Assembly (NCBI GenBank): GCA_004114245.1
Contig: QZWS01000111.1
Span: 1 to 25,850, forward strand
Reading direction: 5' to 3'
Length of the DNA: 25,850 nt
From: Zoopage sp. CT-All
Taxonomy: Eukaryota; Zoopagomycota; Zoopagomycetes; Zoopagales; Zoopagaceae
Part shown: piece by piece, positions 1-11,698 of the stretch
Layout of the letters: the number at the start of each line of letters is the position of its first letter
Position numbering within the stretch: position 1 is the stretch's first letter
Program-made: the position numbers and the translations under genes
Notes under the pieces: generated by a model
Database searches by the model: none
Seen by the model: the letters and a program-made list of their open reading frames with translations, nothing else
Told to the model about the DNA's origin: nothing

Positions 1-33
1 TTCAGTGTGTGCTCGGTAGATACAGTATATTCC

Positions 34-54
34 CACACCCCAGATTAGGGTGTG
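34..54. other. Small inverted repeat upstream of the Dicer-like gene
   Basis: Two 7-base arms, CACACCC (34-40) and GGGTGTG (48-54), are separated by a 7-base loop. The repeat lies 70 bases before the Dicer-like start codon. It could be a binding site or chance; nothing else in 1-123 is recognisable, and no TATA-like box is clear. Confidence 0.3.
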
Positions 55-123
55 CACTGTAGCTGGAGCGAACACACATCGCCAGCCAACGGTGCCACCC
101 GCTGACAACTCCGCCATTCAGCC

Positions 124-3100
124 ATGCCCCGCCCCTTGGCGCGGCCGCAGATGTCGCTTCCACCGGCACTCGAGCCGCGTAATTACCAGCACGAACTCTT
201 TCTAAAAGCCGCCAACGAGAATGTGATCGCGGTGCTCGGGACCGGCAAGGGCAAAACGCTCATATCGGTCATGCTCATCCGCCACGTCCTTGACCAGGAA
301 TACGCGACTGGTCGCAAGGTGCCCGCCAATGCAGGCGCATTCTGATTGAATATTATATTTTAAGAGGAAAATCGTATTCTTGGTGAACCAGGTGCATTTG
401 GTGGTGCAGCAGAGCGAGGTCATACGCGCAAACTCTCCGGCACGCGTCGGATCGTATTACGGCGAGCTCGGAGTCGACTACTGGGACATGCCCACCTGGA
501 GTGCCGAGATAGAGGCGCACGATGTGCTCGTGATGACTTCGCAGATTTTGCTCAATCTCCTCATGCATGCATACACGCGAATCGATCAGGTTCGTGTTCG
601 GTCAACAGCCGTGTGGCGTTTCATTGTGTCTGGTTTAGTTTGCGCTGCTCATACTCGACGAAGTCCACCATACAACGGGGAACAGTCCGTATAACCGCAT
701 AATGTCGGATTTCTACTTCGATGTGGAGCCGACGCAGCGGCCAAAGATATTCGGCATGACTGCATCCCCATCGCATTCGGTCAAGGACATACAGGACTGC
801 TGCCGGTGAGCACCTCTGCAGCATTTAGCAGCTGCGACTATCCCCGTAGACTATTGGAGCGAGCCACTGATTCGGTCATATACACGTCGGTGGATGAATC
901 GGCTTTCTTCACGCCACCAAAGCATCGGCGAATTTGGTTTGAGCCTCTGCCATTCTACGGAATAATGGGCTGCGAGTTGACGGAATCGCTTCGCAGTCGC
1001 TTTGGCCATGACAAGGAATTTGACAAGTTTATCAAGCTGGTGGACAAGACCCGCCAAGAACTAGGATCTTGGTGCGAGGAGCACATCTGGCACACGCTTT
1101 GCCTTCATGTGCGCGCAAAATTTGGGTCCGAAGCAGTGCTCCGACTTCATTTTCAGTCGCTGAATGCGCCGTACATGATTTCAATACTTGAGCACGTCGA
1201 GGCTCGGCCAGCCCCAACGAAGCCCGATATCGACTCCCCCTTGGTCGCGCCCAAAGTGCTGCGTTTCATTGAGCTTTTGAAAGTTTGCGCTCGTCTGCCC
1301 GAGTTTAGATGTATTGTGTTCGTTGAGCGACGTGTGGTATCTTGGCATTCTCGGCGTATGTATACATTTTGATTGATTATCACAGACGGCCGTCATACTA
1401 TGCAAGTTATTGGAAGCACTGGATCTGAAAAACATTCGGCCGCGCTATCTTGTTGGACATGGACGAATCGACAAAGTTGGACAAGATCTCTTTAGCATGG
1501 ATGTCGAGATGCAATCCAAAGTAATTCAAGAATTTCGCGACGGGTCCACAAACCTGCTACTGAGCACTACTGTCGGCGAGGAGGGCTTGGACATTCCCGT
1601 TTGCAACATCGTCATCCGGTATGCGTGCCGCGCTAAAATTGGTTACTAAATCAAAAAAGATTTAATTTTTTCAGGACGCCCATAGCATACATCCAGTCAC
1701 GAGGCCGGGCGCGCAGTGCTGACGCATTTCTTATTTTCATGCAGGAGCGCGGCGATCCAAATCACGTCAAGCTCCTACTATCGGTGAAGGACTTTGACAC
1801 TCGGCTCATGGAGTGGTGCCGGACACTGCCGCTCGAGCGTCGTCTCTTGCTCGCGACTGACCTTATCGACGACGAAGACACCGACGATCAGACTTATGAA
1901 GGCGCATCCGAGTTTGTTAATCCAGACACCGGCGCACGCATCAATCTCCACTCGGCCGTTTCCCTTGTGAACGAATATTGCCAGCTATTGCCGAGCGATC
2001 AGTACTGTCGATTGCGTTGCGATTGGCGCATTTCTGAAATATCATCGGGGGTGTATCAGTGCACTTTGACTCTTCCGAACAATGCTCCTTTCCGCGAAAT
2101 GTCCGGTTCTCTTGCGCGGGCAAAGACAACTGCCAAAAAATCAACTGCCCTCAACGCATGTGTCAAGCTCTTTGAACTTGGCGGTCTAAACCAGCACTTG
2201 CGTCCTGTCTCCGTTGATGATGGCGAAGACGTTGAGCCCAAGGCGGATGAGTTTGAAGGAACGTGGAGAGCAAAGCGAGACTACCGTCGCTGCGAAATAT
2301 GGCAAACTTGCACCGTCGACAGTGACGTCGGCACGTCGCTCTGGCACGCTACGCTGCTTTCATTCGATGGTGACGAGGGAATTAGCCGAAGGCCTATCAT
2401 CATGCTCTCCTGTGACGAGGTTCGCTGTGGCCTACCCATCGATTTGTATACGCCACAGACAGTTCGTTGTGTCCCAAAGGCCCTCGGTCGAATGAGCTTC
2501 TCGGTCGATCAACTTCAGCTCCTTAGACTGAATACTCTAAAGATGTTCAGTCTCATTTTTTGCAAGGATTTTACGTGTTCTGGTCCAGACGTATTGCTCT
2601 TTGGGCCCTGTCGCCAGTCTGAGAATGATATTGACTGGGATGCGGTGCGTCGTTTTGTTGACCAGCCATCGAAGGTCCTCGCCAGTGACGCTCTCCGTCA
2701 AGGTGTTGACCTTACTAGAGCAATTGTCACAACAGGAGCTGGTCAATTTTACCATGTCGAAGGAGTGGAATCGACGACGCTGAATACGGGTCCGGGTGTC
2801 CCGCATAGCACCAAGGATGAGCAGACAATTGCGACTAAAGCGCTCCCGCGACTACTTGTTCGAGGTGCCCCTCGTGCATTCAACTTCCTTCATAAGACGA
2901 CAGCTCCACGTGTACGGGTAGAGAGCATGCTGCCCCATCTTTGCCATGTGGTTTCTTGCTCTGCGGATACTTTGGTATCCTTCATTCTCATACCCGCTCT
3001 TCTCACTTGGGTTGAAGCAACAATGATTGCGACTACAGTGAAAAATACGCTGTCGTTGCAGGCTCACCTCAAGCATGTGCTTGAGGCGCTTCTTCTGCCG

Positions 3101-4411
3101 TCCGCAAATCTTGGCATTAACTATGAGAGGCTGGAGACGCTAGGCGACGCGTTTCTAAAGATGGCGACGGGTATATTCGGCTATCTGACGCGTCCAAATG
3201 ACCATGAAGGCAAGCTGCACAACTTTTGCCGAACCATCCTCGAGAACCGGCGTTTGTATATCTGCGCCAAGAAGATTGACTTGCCCGCTTTTATTATCGG
3301 TGGAGCGTTCAATCGCAAACGCTGGCTTCTCCCCGGCCACTCCTTCAGTGATATTTCTAATACAGTGCAAAGCACAACCCAACGACTGGCAGACAAACAA
3401 ATCGCCGACGTCGTAGAAGCCCTTCTTGGAGCTTGCGTGCTTGAAAATGGCGTGGATGCGGGCCTTGCTGCTGCCGACTCTATGAAGCTTGGGATGACTG
3501 GCGTCAAGTCATTGGGCGATTTTCGTGCATTGCTTGAGCAGCCTTCGACCGATGAAGCATTCGTGTTTCCTGCAACATTGGCAGAGGTTGAGTCCATAAT
3601 TGGCTACTCGTTCCAGGATACCCGGTATCTCGTGCAGGCATATACTCACGCTTCGCGTATTGCATCTCAAGTAGGTTGCTACCAGCGGCTTGAATTTCTC
3701 GGCGACACTTTGATCGATTACTTTGTCATAAATGACATGTTCACGCGATATCCGGAGTATTCCCCAGGAATGCTTACTCGTCTCAAGGGAGCCTGCACAA
3801 GCAATGAAGCGCTTTCAGCCGCCTGCATTGACGTTGGCCTCCATCGCTTCGTGCTGCACGAGTCTCAGTCGTTGCTAGCAGCCATAACAGACTACGATCG
3901 GCTGATGAAGTCGCTGACAGCGGATCAAACGTCCCCTCAGTACTGGTTCGATGTCCAAGAGCCCAAAGTCCTTGCCGACGTGCTAGAAGCGCTGGTAGGA
4001 GCCGTGTTCCTCGACTCGGACATGAACCTGGATATCACCGAGCAAGTTTATACGCGTGTGCTTGGGACATTTCTTCACGATAACATTGACGTAAACAATC
4101 TCAAGATGCATGCAGCCTTTGATCTCATGTGGTGCTTCCGCACATTTAAATGCCGTGATTACAAGCTCAAGTAAGACTAGTGCCGCCTGCCGCCACTTTA
4201 ACGCCAGCTTAGAGTATCACAAGACGATAAGAATCCTATGCAATACCTTGGCTGGGTGGATATCCACGGCGCGCAGATGGGAAGGGTGTCCGCGTTTTCG
4301 TCAAAAGACGCAAAGAAGCAGGCGGCGCGTGTCGTCATTGAGCTTCTCGAAGCACAGCCCGAGCAAATGGCGACGCTCTGCGATTGCGAGAAGAGTTTTG
4401 AAGAGGACTAG
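124..4411 (+). CDS. DCL: Dicer-like ribonuclease III (helicase, dimerisation domain, RNase IIIa and IIIb, dsRBD)
   Basis: Cleaves double-stranded RNA into small RNAs for RNA silencing. Exons: 124-318, 365-589, 639-805, 850-1336, 1386-1618, 1675-4170, 4213-4411; together exactly 1333 codons plus stop. Helicase motifs are GTGKGKT (residues 39-45), DEVH (147-150), TAS (181-183) and the motif VI arginines QSRGRAR (443-449). A Dicer dimerisation domain (DUF283) spans about 528-612. The platform region follows, but no clear canonical PAZ. RNase IIIa has [11 protein letters not shown] with catalytic E923, D927, D1014 and E1017. RNase IIIb has [11 protein letters not shown] with E1109, D1113, D1204 and E1207; its signature starts Q-R-L instead of E-R-L, but the four metal-binding acids remain. 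A dsRBD fills the last 85 residues and spans the final intron. Introns are 42-56 nt. The ATG at 124 puts the helicase Q-like motif near the N-terminus, as in the family. It looks complete and functional. Confidence 0.93.
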
Positions 4412-4460
4412 TGGTCCTGTGAAACTGGCTAGTATTTATTAGAGTGAGAGTGGGTATATT

Positions 4461-4479
4461 CTCTCTCAATAGGAGAGAG
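4461..4479. other. Inverted repeat in the Dicer-PLC intergenic gap
   Basis: CTCTCTC (4461-4467) and GAGAGAG (4473-4479) can pair around a 5-base loop, 50 bases after the Dicer-like stop codon. It may lie in the 3' UTR. The rest of 4412-4700 shows no gene and no clear polyadenylation hexamer. Confidence 0.3.
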
Positions 4480-4700
4480 CAATGCAAAGCCATTTCCTGT
4501 GGGCACATGGACCCGCAGACTATGTACATACACTAAAACTGAATCTGAACATCCAGAAAACGTTCCAACACCATTGACCATGTTAGGTCAAACTTGGCCA
4601 CTGACTTGGTCCTGGGCCCTGCGATAAATTTGTTTGGAGCCATCTCAGTTTTTGCCTGCTTTTCCCAGCCTGTCAAGCCCCCATATCCGCCCCTTCCAAG

Positions 4701-7505
4701 GTGAAGCTCCTCCCAGCCATGATCAGCGTATTTAAGCGCGCCGGAAACGAGCTCAAGCGGGCCATGGTGACCCGCACCAACAGCGACTTGAGCAGCTACA
4801 CCCTTCCGCTGCCCGTGCAGCCCGAGCACTCGTCGCTGCATCCTGTAACCGATGGCTCCGAGCCGACCACTGTCTTGCACACCGCCATGACTCACGGAAC
4901 CATGTTCGTAAAACTGTCAGAGAAGAAGGGTGCTGCGCGCGAGACGATGGTGCAGGTGGACATGTCCCAGCTGCGCATCCTGTGGACCTCGCGCACCAAG
5001 TCGGAGCCGTTCATGGATATCGAGACGATCAAGGAGTTGCGCACCGGAGATGAGGTTACTGCGCTCGTCCGAAACACTACGTTCAACACGCCGGAATGCC
5101 GCGAGTGCGCGCTGGCGATCGTGTACACAGCCGATGGCCAGCGGCATATCCTCACGCTTATCGCAGCCGATAAGGAGACGTTTCAGCATTGGCTGGACGG
5201 AATGCGCCAGCTGTTCAACAAGTATCGCACTGTTGGGTCGCTTTGGGCGCTGAACCGTCACGCCACGCTGCTCAAGCGATACTGGTTTATGTTTGATCGG
5301 CAGCACTCGAATCGACTCGATTTTGACGCGCTGCTCAAGCTGTGCACGTTTATGAACCTGCCGTACTCTAAAAAAGAGTTGCTCGATCGGTTCAGGAAGC
5401 AGGATACGGAGAACAAGAGTTGGCTGGATTTTGGCGCATTTGGCACAGTGCTGCATGGGCTCGACGATCGCGAGGATTTGCGCGGCATTTTTGCAGCGCT
5501 GGCGAAGGAAGATATGCGAGGTAATATGCTGCCATCCAATTTGACACGTTTAACCTTGGGCAGGGATGAATTACACCGAGTTTATTGACTTTGTGAAAGT
5601 CATCCAGAAGGTGGACCTAATTCCACGACTACACCATCGCTGACTGTAAGGCCAGAATGACCTGAACGACGAAGAGATATGCAAGCTATTTGGGAAGTAT
5701 ACCAAGGGAGAAAACCGTCTGAATTTCGCCGGATTCCGTGCCTTTCTCCACTCGTACGAGGATTCACCGCCGACAGCGCCTGCGCACCGCGAAATTTGCC
5801 AGGATATGACAAAGCCCCTCGTGCACTATTTCATTGATTCATCGCACAATACGTACGGATTCAGTTTCCAGCTAGTACTCTGATCTCATGGCAGCTATCT
5901 GCTTGGAAATCAACTGACTGGCGAATCGTCGGTCGAGGCATACATTCGAGTTCTCCAAATGGGCTGCCGCTGTGTCGAAAGTAGGCTTTATCTGGCCTTC
6001 GATGCATGCTTTACTGTTGATAGTCGACTGTTGGGACGGACCGAATGGCCAGCCAGTGATCACGCATGGCTTCACTCTGTGCGGAAGAATCAGACTTGTC
6101 AATCGAATTGCTAAATTGAACATATAGGACGACCAAGATCTTGCTCAGGGACGTAATCCTGGCCATCAAGAAACACGCCTTTTTATCTTCGCCCTACCCG
6201 CTGATCTTGTCGTTTGAGAACCACTGCAGCCTTGAGCAGCAAGATGCCATGGCCAAAATCCTTCGTGACGTTCTCGGCGATGCGTTGGTTCGGACACCAC
6301 TTGGTGAAAATGAAATAGCCGTTCCGTCGCCGGAAGCGCTCAAAGGGAAAATCCTTGTCAAGGCATGGTCGATTGCGCCCTCATTTGGAAGCTGATTTTG
6401 GCAGTGCAAAGTCTTGAAAGAGTCAAAGGGGCTAGAGACAGCGACGAGCATCCCGCATGTTCCTAATAGCACTGTCATCGGCAAGTTAACAGAAGGCTCT
6501 CGCTCAGAAACTGCAGCCACCGACAGCTCAGCCGAAGATGAAAAAATGAACGACGAAAAGGCACCAAAGGCGAAGATTGCAAAAAGCTTTTCTGATTTGG
6601 CAGTCTATTGCAAAGCGACCAAATTTCTTAATCTTCAGGAGAGTTGGAGTTTGTCACATCGCACTCATAGACTAGACCTGACTATTTCATTAGAAACTGG
6701 CTCGTTCGATTGTATTTCTTCTATCGCTGAGAATCCCTCTATCGAGCTTATCGAATCGGAGCTCGAGGACTACATCAAGCTCAACACGCGCCAGTTCACT
6801 CGCGTATACCCATCAGGCACTCGTGTCCAGAGTACAAATTTAAATCCGGCTGTGCACTGGGCCGCCGGGAGCCAGATTGTCGCGCTGAATCTGCAGACCT
6901 ACGATCGTGGTACCCAGATCAGCCGTGCGATGTTTGCATCCAATGGCGGATGCGGCTACGTCATTAAGCCACAGCATTTACGTGATGTGGCTATTCCAAA
7001 GCCTGTCACCAAGCAGCTGCTCACTGTACAGGTAAGCTTCTATTTGCTAGCCAATGATCCTGTTTGACGCACCTCAGATCATCTCTGCCCAGCAGCTGCC
7101 GAAAAAGTCCGACAGCCTGGATGGAGATATTATTGACCCCTACTGCGAGGTGGAACTGACCGTCGGTGGAGACCCTAGATCTCCGATCAAGCACAAGACT
7201 AAAAGCGTCCACGACAATGGCTTTAATCCGTCATGGAATGAGACGTTTCAGTTTGAACTCACCAGCAGCAGCCTGGTATTCCTGCGGTAAGTGCTATTGC
7301 GACCGTGTCACTGCGTTGACCAGTCACTCCATGCAGCTTCTCTGTGAGCGACCAAGACCTGAAGATCTTTGACGTGATTGCGACATGCTGTGTCCCGCTT
7401 GATGTGCTTCTCCCTGGCTACCGACACCTACCGCTGTTTGACTGGAAGGGCGAGCTGCTGGCGACAAGCACTATATTCATCCGGACGCAAATCAAAGACG
7501 TGTAA
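4701..7505 (+). CDS. PLC1: Phosphoinositide-specific phospholipase C, delta type
   Basis: Hydrolyses phosphatidylinositol 4,5-bisphosphate to diacylglycerol and inositol trisphosphate at membranes, in a Ca2+-dependent way. Exons: 4701-5520, 5564-5610, 5656-5852, 5895-5980, 6024-6078, 6128-6362, 6405-6648, 6694-7031, 7078-7286, 7337-7505; 799 codons plus stop. Order: PH-like domain (about 60-175), EF-hand region (about 190-330), X box, charged linker, Y box, C2 domain. X-box catalytic residues are present: SSHNTY (H353, N354), VEIDCWDG (E383, D385), ITHG (H398) and SFENHC (E432). The Y box has [12 protein letters not shown] and GGCGYVIKP. The C2 domain starts at about [10 protein letters not shown]. 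Intron 6363-6404 is either GC-AG (AAG|GCATGG) or a GT-AG variant starting at 6357; both keep frame. Intron 6649-6693 is 45 nt without an in-frame stop, so naive translation reads through it. The start could also be the second ATG at 4719. Confidence 0.94.
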
Positions 7506-7687
7506 TCGGTTGATGGTCTAGTATTCGTATGCAGTTGTTTATCGCTGAGAGTCAGTGTTGCTTGCAGAATGTACAGAGCTACGGCGATGCAATTCAGGAT
7601 ACGCTTGAGGGTGATACCAGTGGTGCTTGGGCAGTGCGGGAACTTGCAGTTTCAACGTCAGCATCTCCTTGTTAGTCAAAAGTGTTG

Positions 7688-7695
7688 TATATAAG
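7688..7695 (+). promoter_or_regulatory. TATA-like box before the NUP85-like gene
   Basis: TATATAAG lies 70 bases upstream of the chosen start codon at 7765, a reasonable position for a core promoter element with a short 5' UTR. The 7506-7764 gap has no other recognisable element. Assigned by sequence alone. Confidence 0.4.
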
Positions 7696-7764
7696 CAGCA
7701 CTTCTGGTTGCCTCCCTTCGTGACCAGTCATCTGGCACCGTCAACATCCGATCTTGACTGTACC

Positions 7765-10028
7765 ATGCCACCACTCGATATCTACCTCGATCCGCCATTT
7801 GTCGCGTATCAAGGCCTCGATGCTTGGCGCAGAAACCGTGCATTGTTTGCCGACATTTCGCCACAGCAGACGCTCGCCGTCTATGCCGTGGATCCACAGC
7901 CCGCCGCGCATATGGTTCCCGAGCGTCGCTTTGCCTTGCAATGCTTACGTGGTTAGGCGTCGACAACCTCGCACGCAGAGGATATGCGGGTGCTGATTCA
8001 CGCGTTTCCTACCATTCCTAGTGGTTTGACCGACGTACACCATGATGGCTTGCTATCGGTGCTGATTGCCTGCATAGTTTGCGAGCGATTCGGCAAAGGT
8101 CCACCACTATTTTAAGGATAAAATAGCAAGCCGAGATTTACTCGATTTTGGTGAAGACGATGCAAAAGCTCCGCAGCGTGTGGATAATAACCCAGTATCG
8201 GAAGCCAGCAGCCTCATGCTGGATTGTTTTACAGTTCACGCGCAGAAGCTTCATGAGGGGTCACGCGACGACGAGGCCTTTTCCTTGCTCCAGGACATGC
8301 AGACGGTGTGGAAACTGTGCGATCTGCTTTATTTTGGCGAATCTGAACCGTCTGCTGCGGCTATTTGCAGCTGGATCAACTCACAGTTTAGTAAGCTTCT
8401 TCGACGCGTATCCGCTCACTCATGCCTTCCGCAGACGACCTTGTTGAGACGGCAGATGCTCGCACACAGGTCATTCGGTATTGCTATTTATTGTGCGGCG
8501 GAGAGGGACTGTTGGTTTCTAGTGCTGTTCTTCGGGGCAATATCACCGCGCTCGAAGTCATTGAGAACGTTCCCGGGCTCACCCCCACGCAACTAAACCT
8601 CCTGCGCGTGGGTCGTTTACTCTAAACTATGGCGTCATTGACAAGCTGGCCTGCTTGTAGAGCATGATTAAAAATGTTCCGAATGCGTCTCTGACGCGCG
8701 TTTTCCCAAAGCACGAGTACGAGGAATGGCGCAAGCAATGTGGTCTGCACGCTGCTCGCGCTCTTCGTTCGGGCCAAGAATTTGCCGCGATACTTTTCGG
8801 CATTCTTTCCGGCGACAAGGACATTATCGAGGCGGAAGCATTGACGTGGACTGATCTTGTTGTTGCCACGCTCCTGTACGCTACGGAGCAGAACGAGTCG
8901 CTGGACTTGTAACCATCAGGATTCGCGTATACCTCGCTTAATTATCATGGAATAGCTCATTTCTTACGACGAATGCACTGGCGAGATTGAGCGCTGCAGG
9001 AGACAAGGATCTAGCGTGCATCAGCGTGCTCAAGTCGGACCTGCTTGAGGTGCTATCTTGCTTCTAGGCAATGTGCGTTGATGATTTTCAGGCCATTCGC
9101 TATGCGGAGAAGGTTAATCTATGGCTGCCTGTGCATCTGCTTCCTGCTTTCAATGCCCTTGGGGAGTTGAGCAACCTGTCGCCGTTCGTATTTGCCCTTC
9201 CATAGCCTTGCCTTCATCAACCGAATTAGGGACAATTGGCGACGTCTGCGGGACTATTTCGCTTTTGAGTACGCAGAGTATATTCGGCCAAACAAATTTT
9301 TGTGGACGATTGCTTGTGGGTATGCCGAGGTCCCGGAGTATGCACAAATGGCCGTTGCTCGATTTCCAATCGAGTCGGACGACGATGCCAGGAATTTATT
9401 TGACTTCAAGGACGAGTATTCGCTTTTGGTCGACGCGAAACGTGAAGCGCTTAAAGGCTGGGCAATGAGGCAATTTCATGCCGGCCGATACGCACAAGCA
9501 ATATCGTGGTTCGTCGAGCTTAGACTTGACTCTTACGTGGCAATGGTCGTGTATGATATGCTTACGCGGTGTACTGATGGTTGGCAATGTGGTTACCCTT
9601 GTATTGGTATTTATCCAAGTAGATGATCTCGTTCAGGAGTTGATAAGTATACCGGCAGAGTCGGCCAATCACGATTGCGTTAAAGGGGCGATACAGTATG
9701 GCTGCTTTATCGAGGGGCTGTTGAGAGGCTCGACCCGTAGTACATGCAAAGCGGCGTATAATTGCTTGATCTCCGATTGTTTTCCTCGCGATGTCAAGGT
9801 GGATATATTTTGGAAACTTGTTCCATTTTTAGATGGTAAAATGGCTTTTGCACAGCGCTGATTGACGCTGAACAAGGGGACAACTTGCTCTTTGACCAGG
9901 AGGAAATGTCGGACTTGATGGAGGTGCTCGAGGACGCATCCATGGGAGTAGATCTGGCTGTGGAAGATCGTCTTCTTGCCATTCGACTTGCCTTATCACG
10001 GCACAATGCGCGCGCCATGCACTACTGA
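7765..10028 (+). CDS. NUP85: NUP85-like nucleoporin of the Y (Nup84/Nup107) complex
   Basis: Structural alpha-helical scaffold of the nuclear pore coat. Exons: 7765-7924, 7979-8034, 8078-8390, 8435-8607, 8661-8908, 8956-9049, 9092-9165, 9206-9570, 9623-9835, 9877-10028; 615 codons plus stop, near the usual 650-750. No catalytic motif is expected. Family-like blocks appear in order: a helix with LLQDMQTVWKLCDLLYF followed by a tryptophan-asparagine turn, then ILFGILSGDKDI with TWTDLVVATLLYA, then NLWLPVHLLPAF, then DYFAFEYAEYIRPNKFLW, then YAQAISWFVELRLDSYVAMV near the C-terminus. The first intron (here 7925-7978) is the weakest boundary; its donor is poor and 30-66-nt alternatives keep frame. 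Intron 9166-9205 was chosen because it is the phase-consistent choice. The stop lies 32 bp from the convergent MED15 stop. The identification rests on motif pattern and order, so a related solenoid nucleoporin is the alternative. Confidence 0.75.
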
Positions 10029-10060
10029 AATATAGTACTGCCCAATTGTCTGCTACAAGG

Positions 10061-11656
10061 CTATGTATTAAAAAAAGGACCACACACTGTGTTCAATGCT
10101 GGTCGAACGACTGAGCTTAGCGCAATGCTGACATCGGTTGGTTTGATGCTGCTGATAGCGGCCGCAAGCTGATCCAAAGGATCAATGACTGCCTCCTTTG
10201 GCTTTGATGCTGCAATTTTTGGCGGCTTGTCAGCGGTCGGCGCAGTCAATTGCCTTGCCTCGTGACAAAGCTTGGCAAGGAGGGAGATGCGCATTTTTAG
10301 TTCCTCTGGCTTGAAGATCGTACGATACTGGTTGAGCGCAACCTTTTGCTCAATGAGTTCGCATTGCTAGTATGCTGTCAGTCGATCAGCCTGCACAGAT
10401 AAAGAGGTACAAGTTGGAGGTATCGCTTAGCAACATCATCGTCGCGCGCATGCGCATACAAGTTCCTATGGTCAGTGATGAGCAAGTGGGTGATGCCTGA
10501 AGATGCCCACTTTATCATGCTGGACATTACTGTTAGCAACTGTCCTGCTGAAAGCATCTATCACGGAAATGAGAGGTATGATGATAGTATCGCCATCATG
10601 CCTGATTTTGCAAGCTGCGTAACTCCTCTTCGCTAACTATTTTGCGCGTCGTAAGAGGGCCTATTATTAAAAACGTGAGTGGAGAAAAATTGAATGATGC
10701 ACTACGGCGAGACGACTGAACGGCGCCTCGGAGCTGTTGGATCTTGACCTCAACCTCGCTTTGAACTGCACCAGCTCGAACAGGCAAGACCGATGGTTGT
10801 GCTAGAAGCCTATTTGACCCGTGGGCTGCGATGGTAGCGCGTGGAACTCCAGTAGGTTTTAATAAAGTGCTACTGACTGAAGGAGCTGCCTGTGCCAACA
10901 TATACGGAATTGCGCCTGACCGTGGCTCTTGCGCCGTGGGGATGATTGTAGCAGGATTGCGCGACTCCCGTAGCGTTTGATGAACCGTCTGGGTCAATTT
11001 GGGTTGAGGATGAAGGACCCGCGAGCCCGCTGGAGTGCCGCTGGCTTGAGGCATTCGGGGTGGTACGGGAGTAAGCCGCTGCTGCGAAGGTGGTTGAATC
11101 GGCTGTGATAGAGCTTGAACAGCGGCCATTGCTTGTTGCGGAGGAAGATGACCAAATCTCTGCGCCATCAGCTGTTGCAGTTGATAATTGTACTGCTGCT
11201 GAGAGAGTTTGGTCACCGGAAACTGGTGTTGCTGCTGCTGTTGTTGTTGTATAAAAGCCGGTTTGACGCTGTGCTGCATCGGCGATGGTTGCGATGCGAC
11301 GGGAATTGGATGCTTCTGTAGCCGTGGTGGTGGTGGCACTAATGGCTGCGCCATCGCACCCTGCACGGCGGCGGCCCTCTTCTTCTCCATAACTTGCAGC
11401 TGCTCACGAATCTGCATAATTTTCCGTTCACACGTCTGCTGGTATGCCTCCCTTGTCGGGCAGGACATGAACGCGCGGCCCTCGAATGCCTTGGCCAGAG
11501 AGTCGAGCTGCTCGTCGGTGATGTTCTGCTGCAACATGCGTACGAGGTCTTTGCTGGCAAGGACTCAGCATATGCAGGCGAATGAGCAGAAGGATACATC
11601 TGGCGCACGTAGACATCGCGCTCGGCGGTTTTGACATGTTGCTGCCAGGCGGACAT
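10061..11656 (-). CDS. MED15: Mediator subunit 15 (MED15/Gal11-like) with KIX domain
   Basis: Tail-module Mediator subunit that receives activators through a KIX domain in the nucleus. Exons on the minus strand: 11656-11598, 11553-10706, 10660-10602, 10557-10511, 10465-10411, 10366-10061; 457 codons plus stop. Residues 1-82 form the KIX: MSAWQQHVKTAERDVYVRQI then KDLVRMLQQ, with AFEGRAFMSCPTREAYQQTC. A Q/P-rich middle follows with a run of seven glutamines (122-128). The C-terminal part joins NLYAHARDDDVAKRYLQL to a helix ending IFKPEELKMR, resembling the fungal MED15 C-terminal region. Introns are 44-45 nt; two (10661-10705 and 10466-10510) are 45 nt and stop-free in frame. Intron 10558-10601 appears to be GC-AG (CAG|GCATGA). 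The start is 42 bp from the upstream gene's stop, so its promoter must lie within or very near that gene's 3' end. Confidence 0.82.
11227..11249 (-). repeat. CAA/CAG trinucleotide run coding polyglutamine in MED15
   Basis: A run of CAA and CAG codons on the minus strand encodes seven consecutive glutamines plus neighbouring Q/H residues in the low-complexity centre of MED15. Mixed codons reduce slippage, but the tract is a likely length polymorphism. Confidence 0.8.
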
Positions 11657-11698
11657 GGCATGTGCACACTTTGTGACTGCAGTGTGCTGCTCCTATTT

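Noticed and set aside
4917-5456. A 179-codon minus-strand frame opposite PLC exon 1
   Set aside because: The plus strand encodes a PH-like domain continuing into a verified PLC. The antisense frame is compositional.
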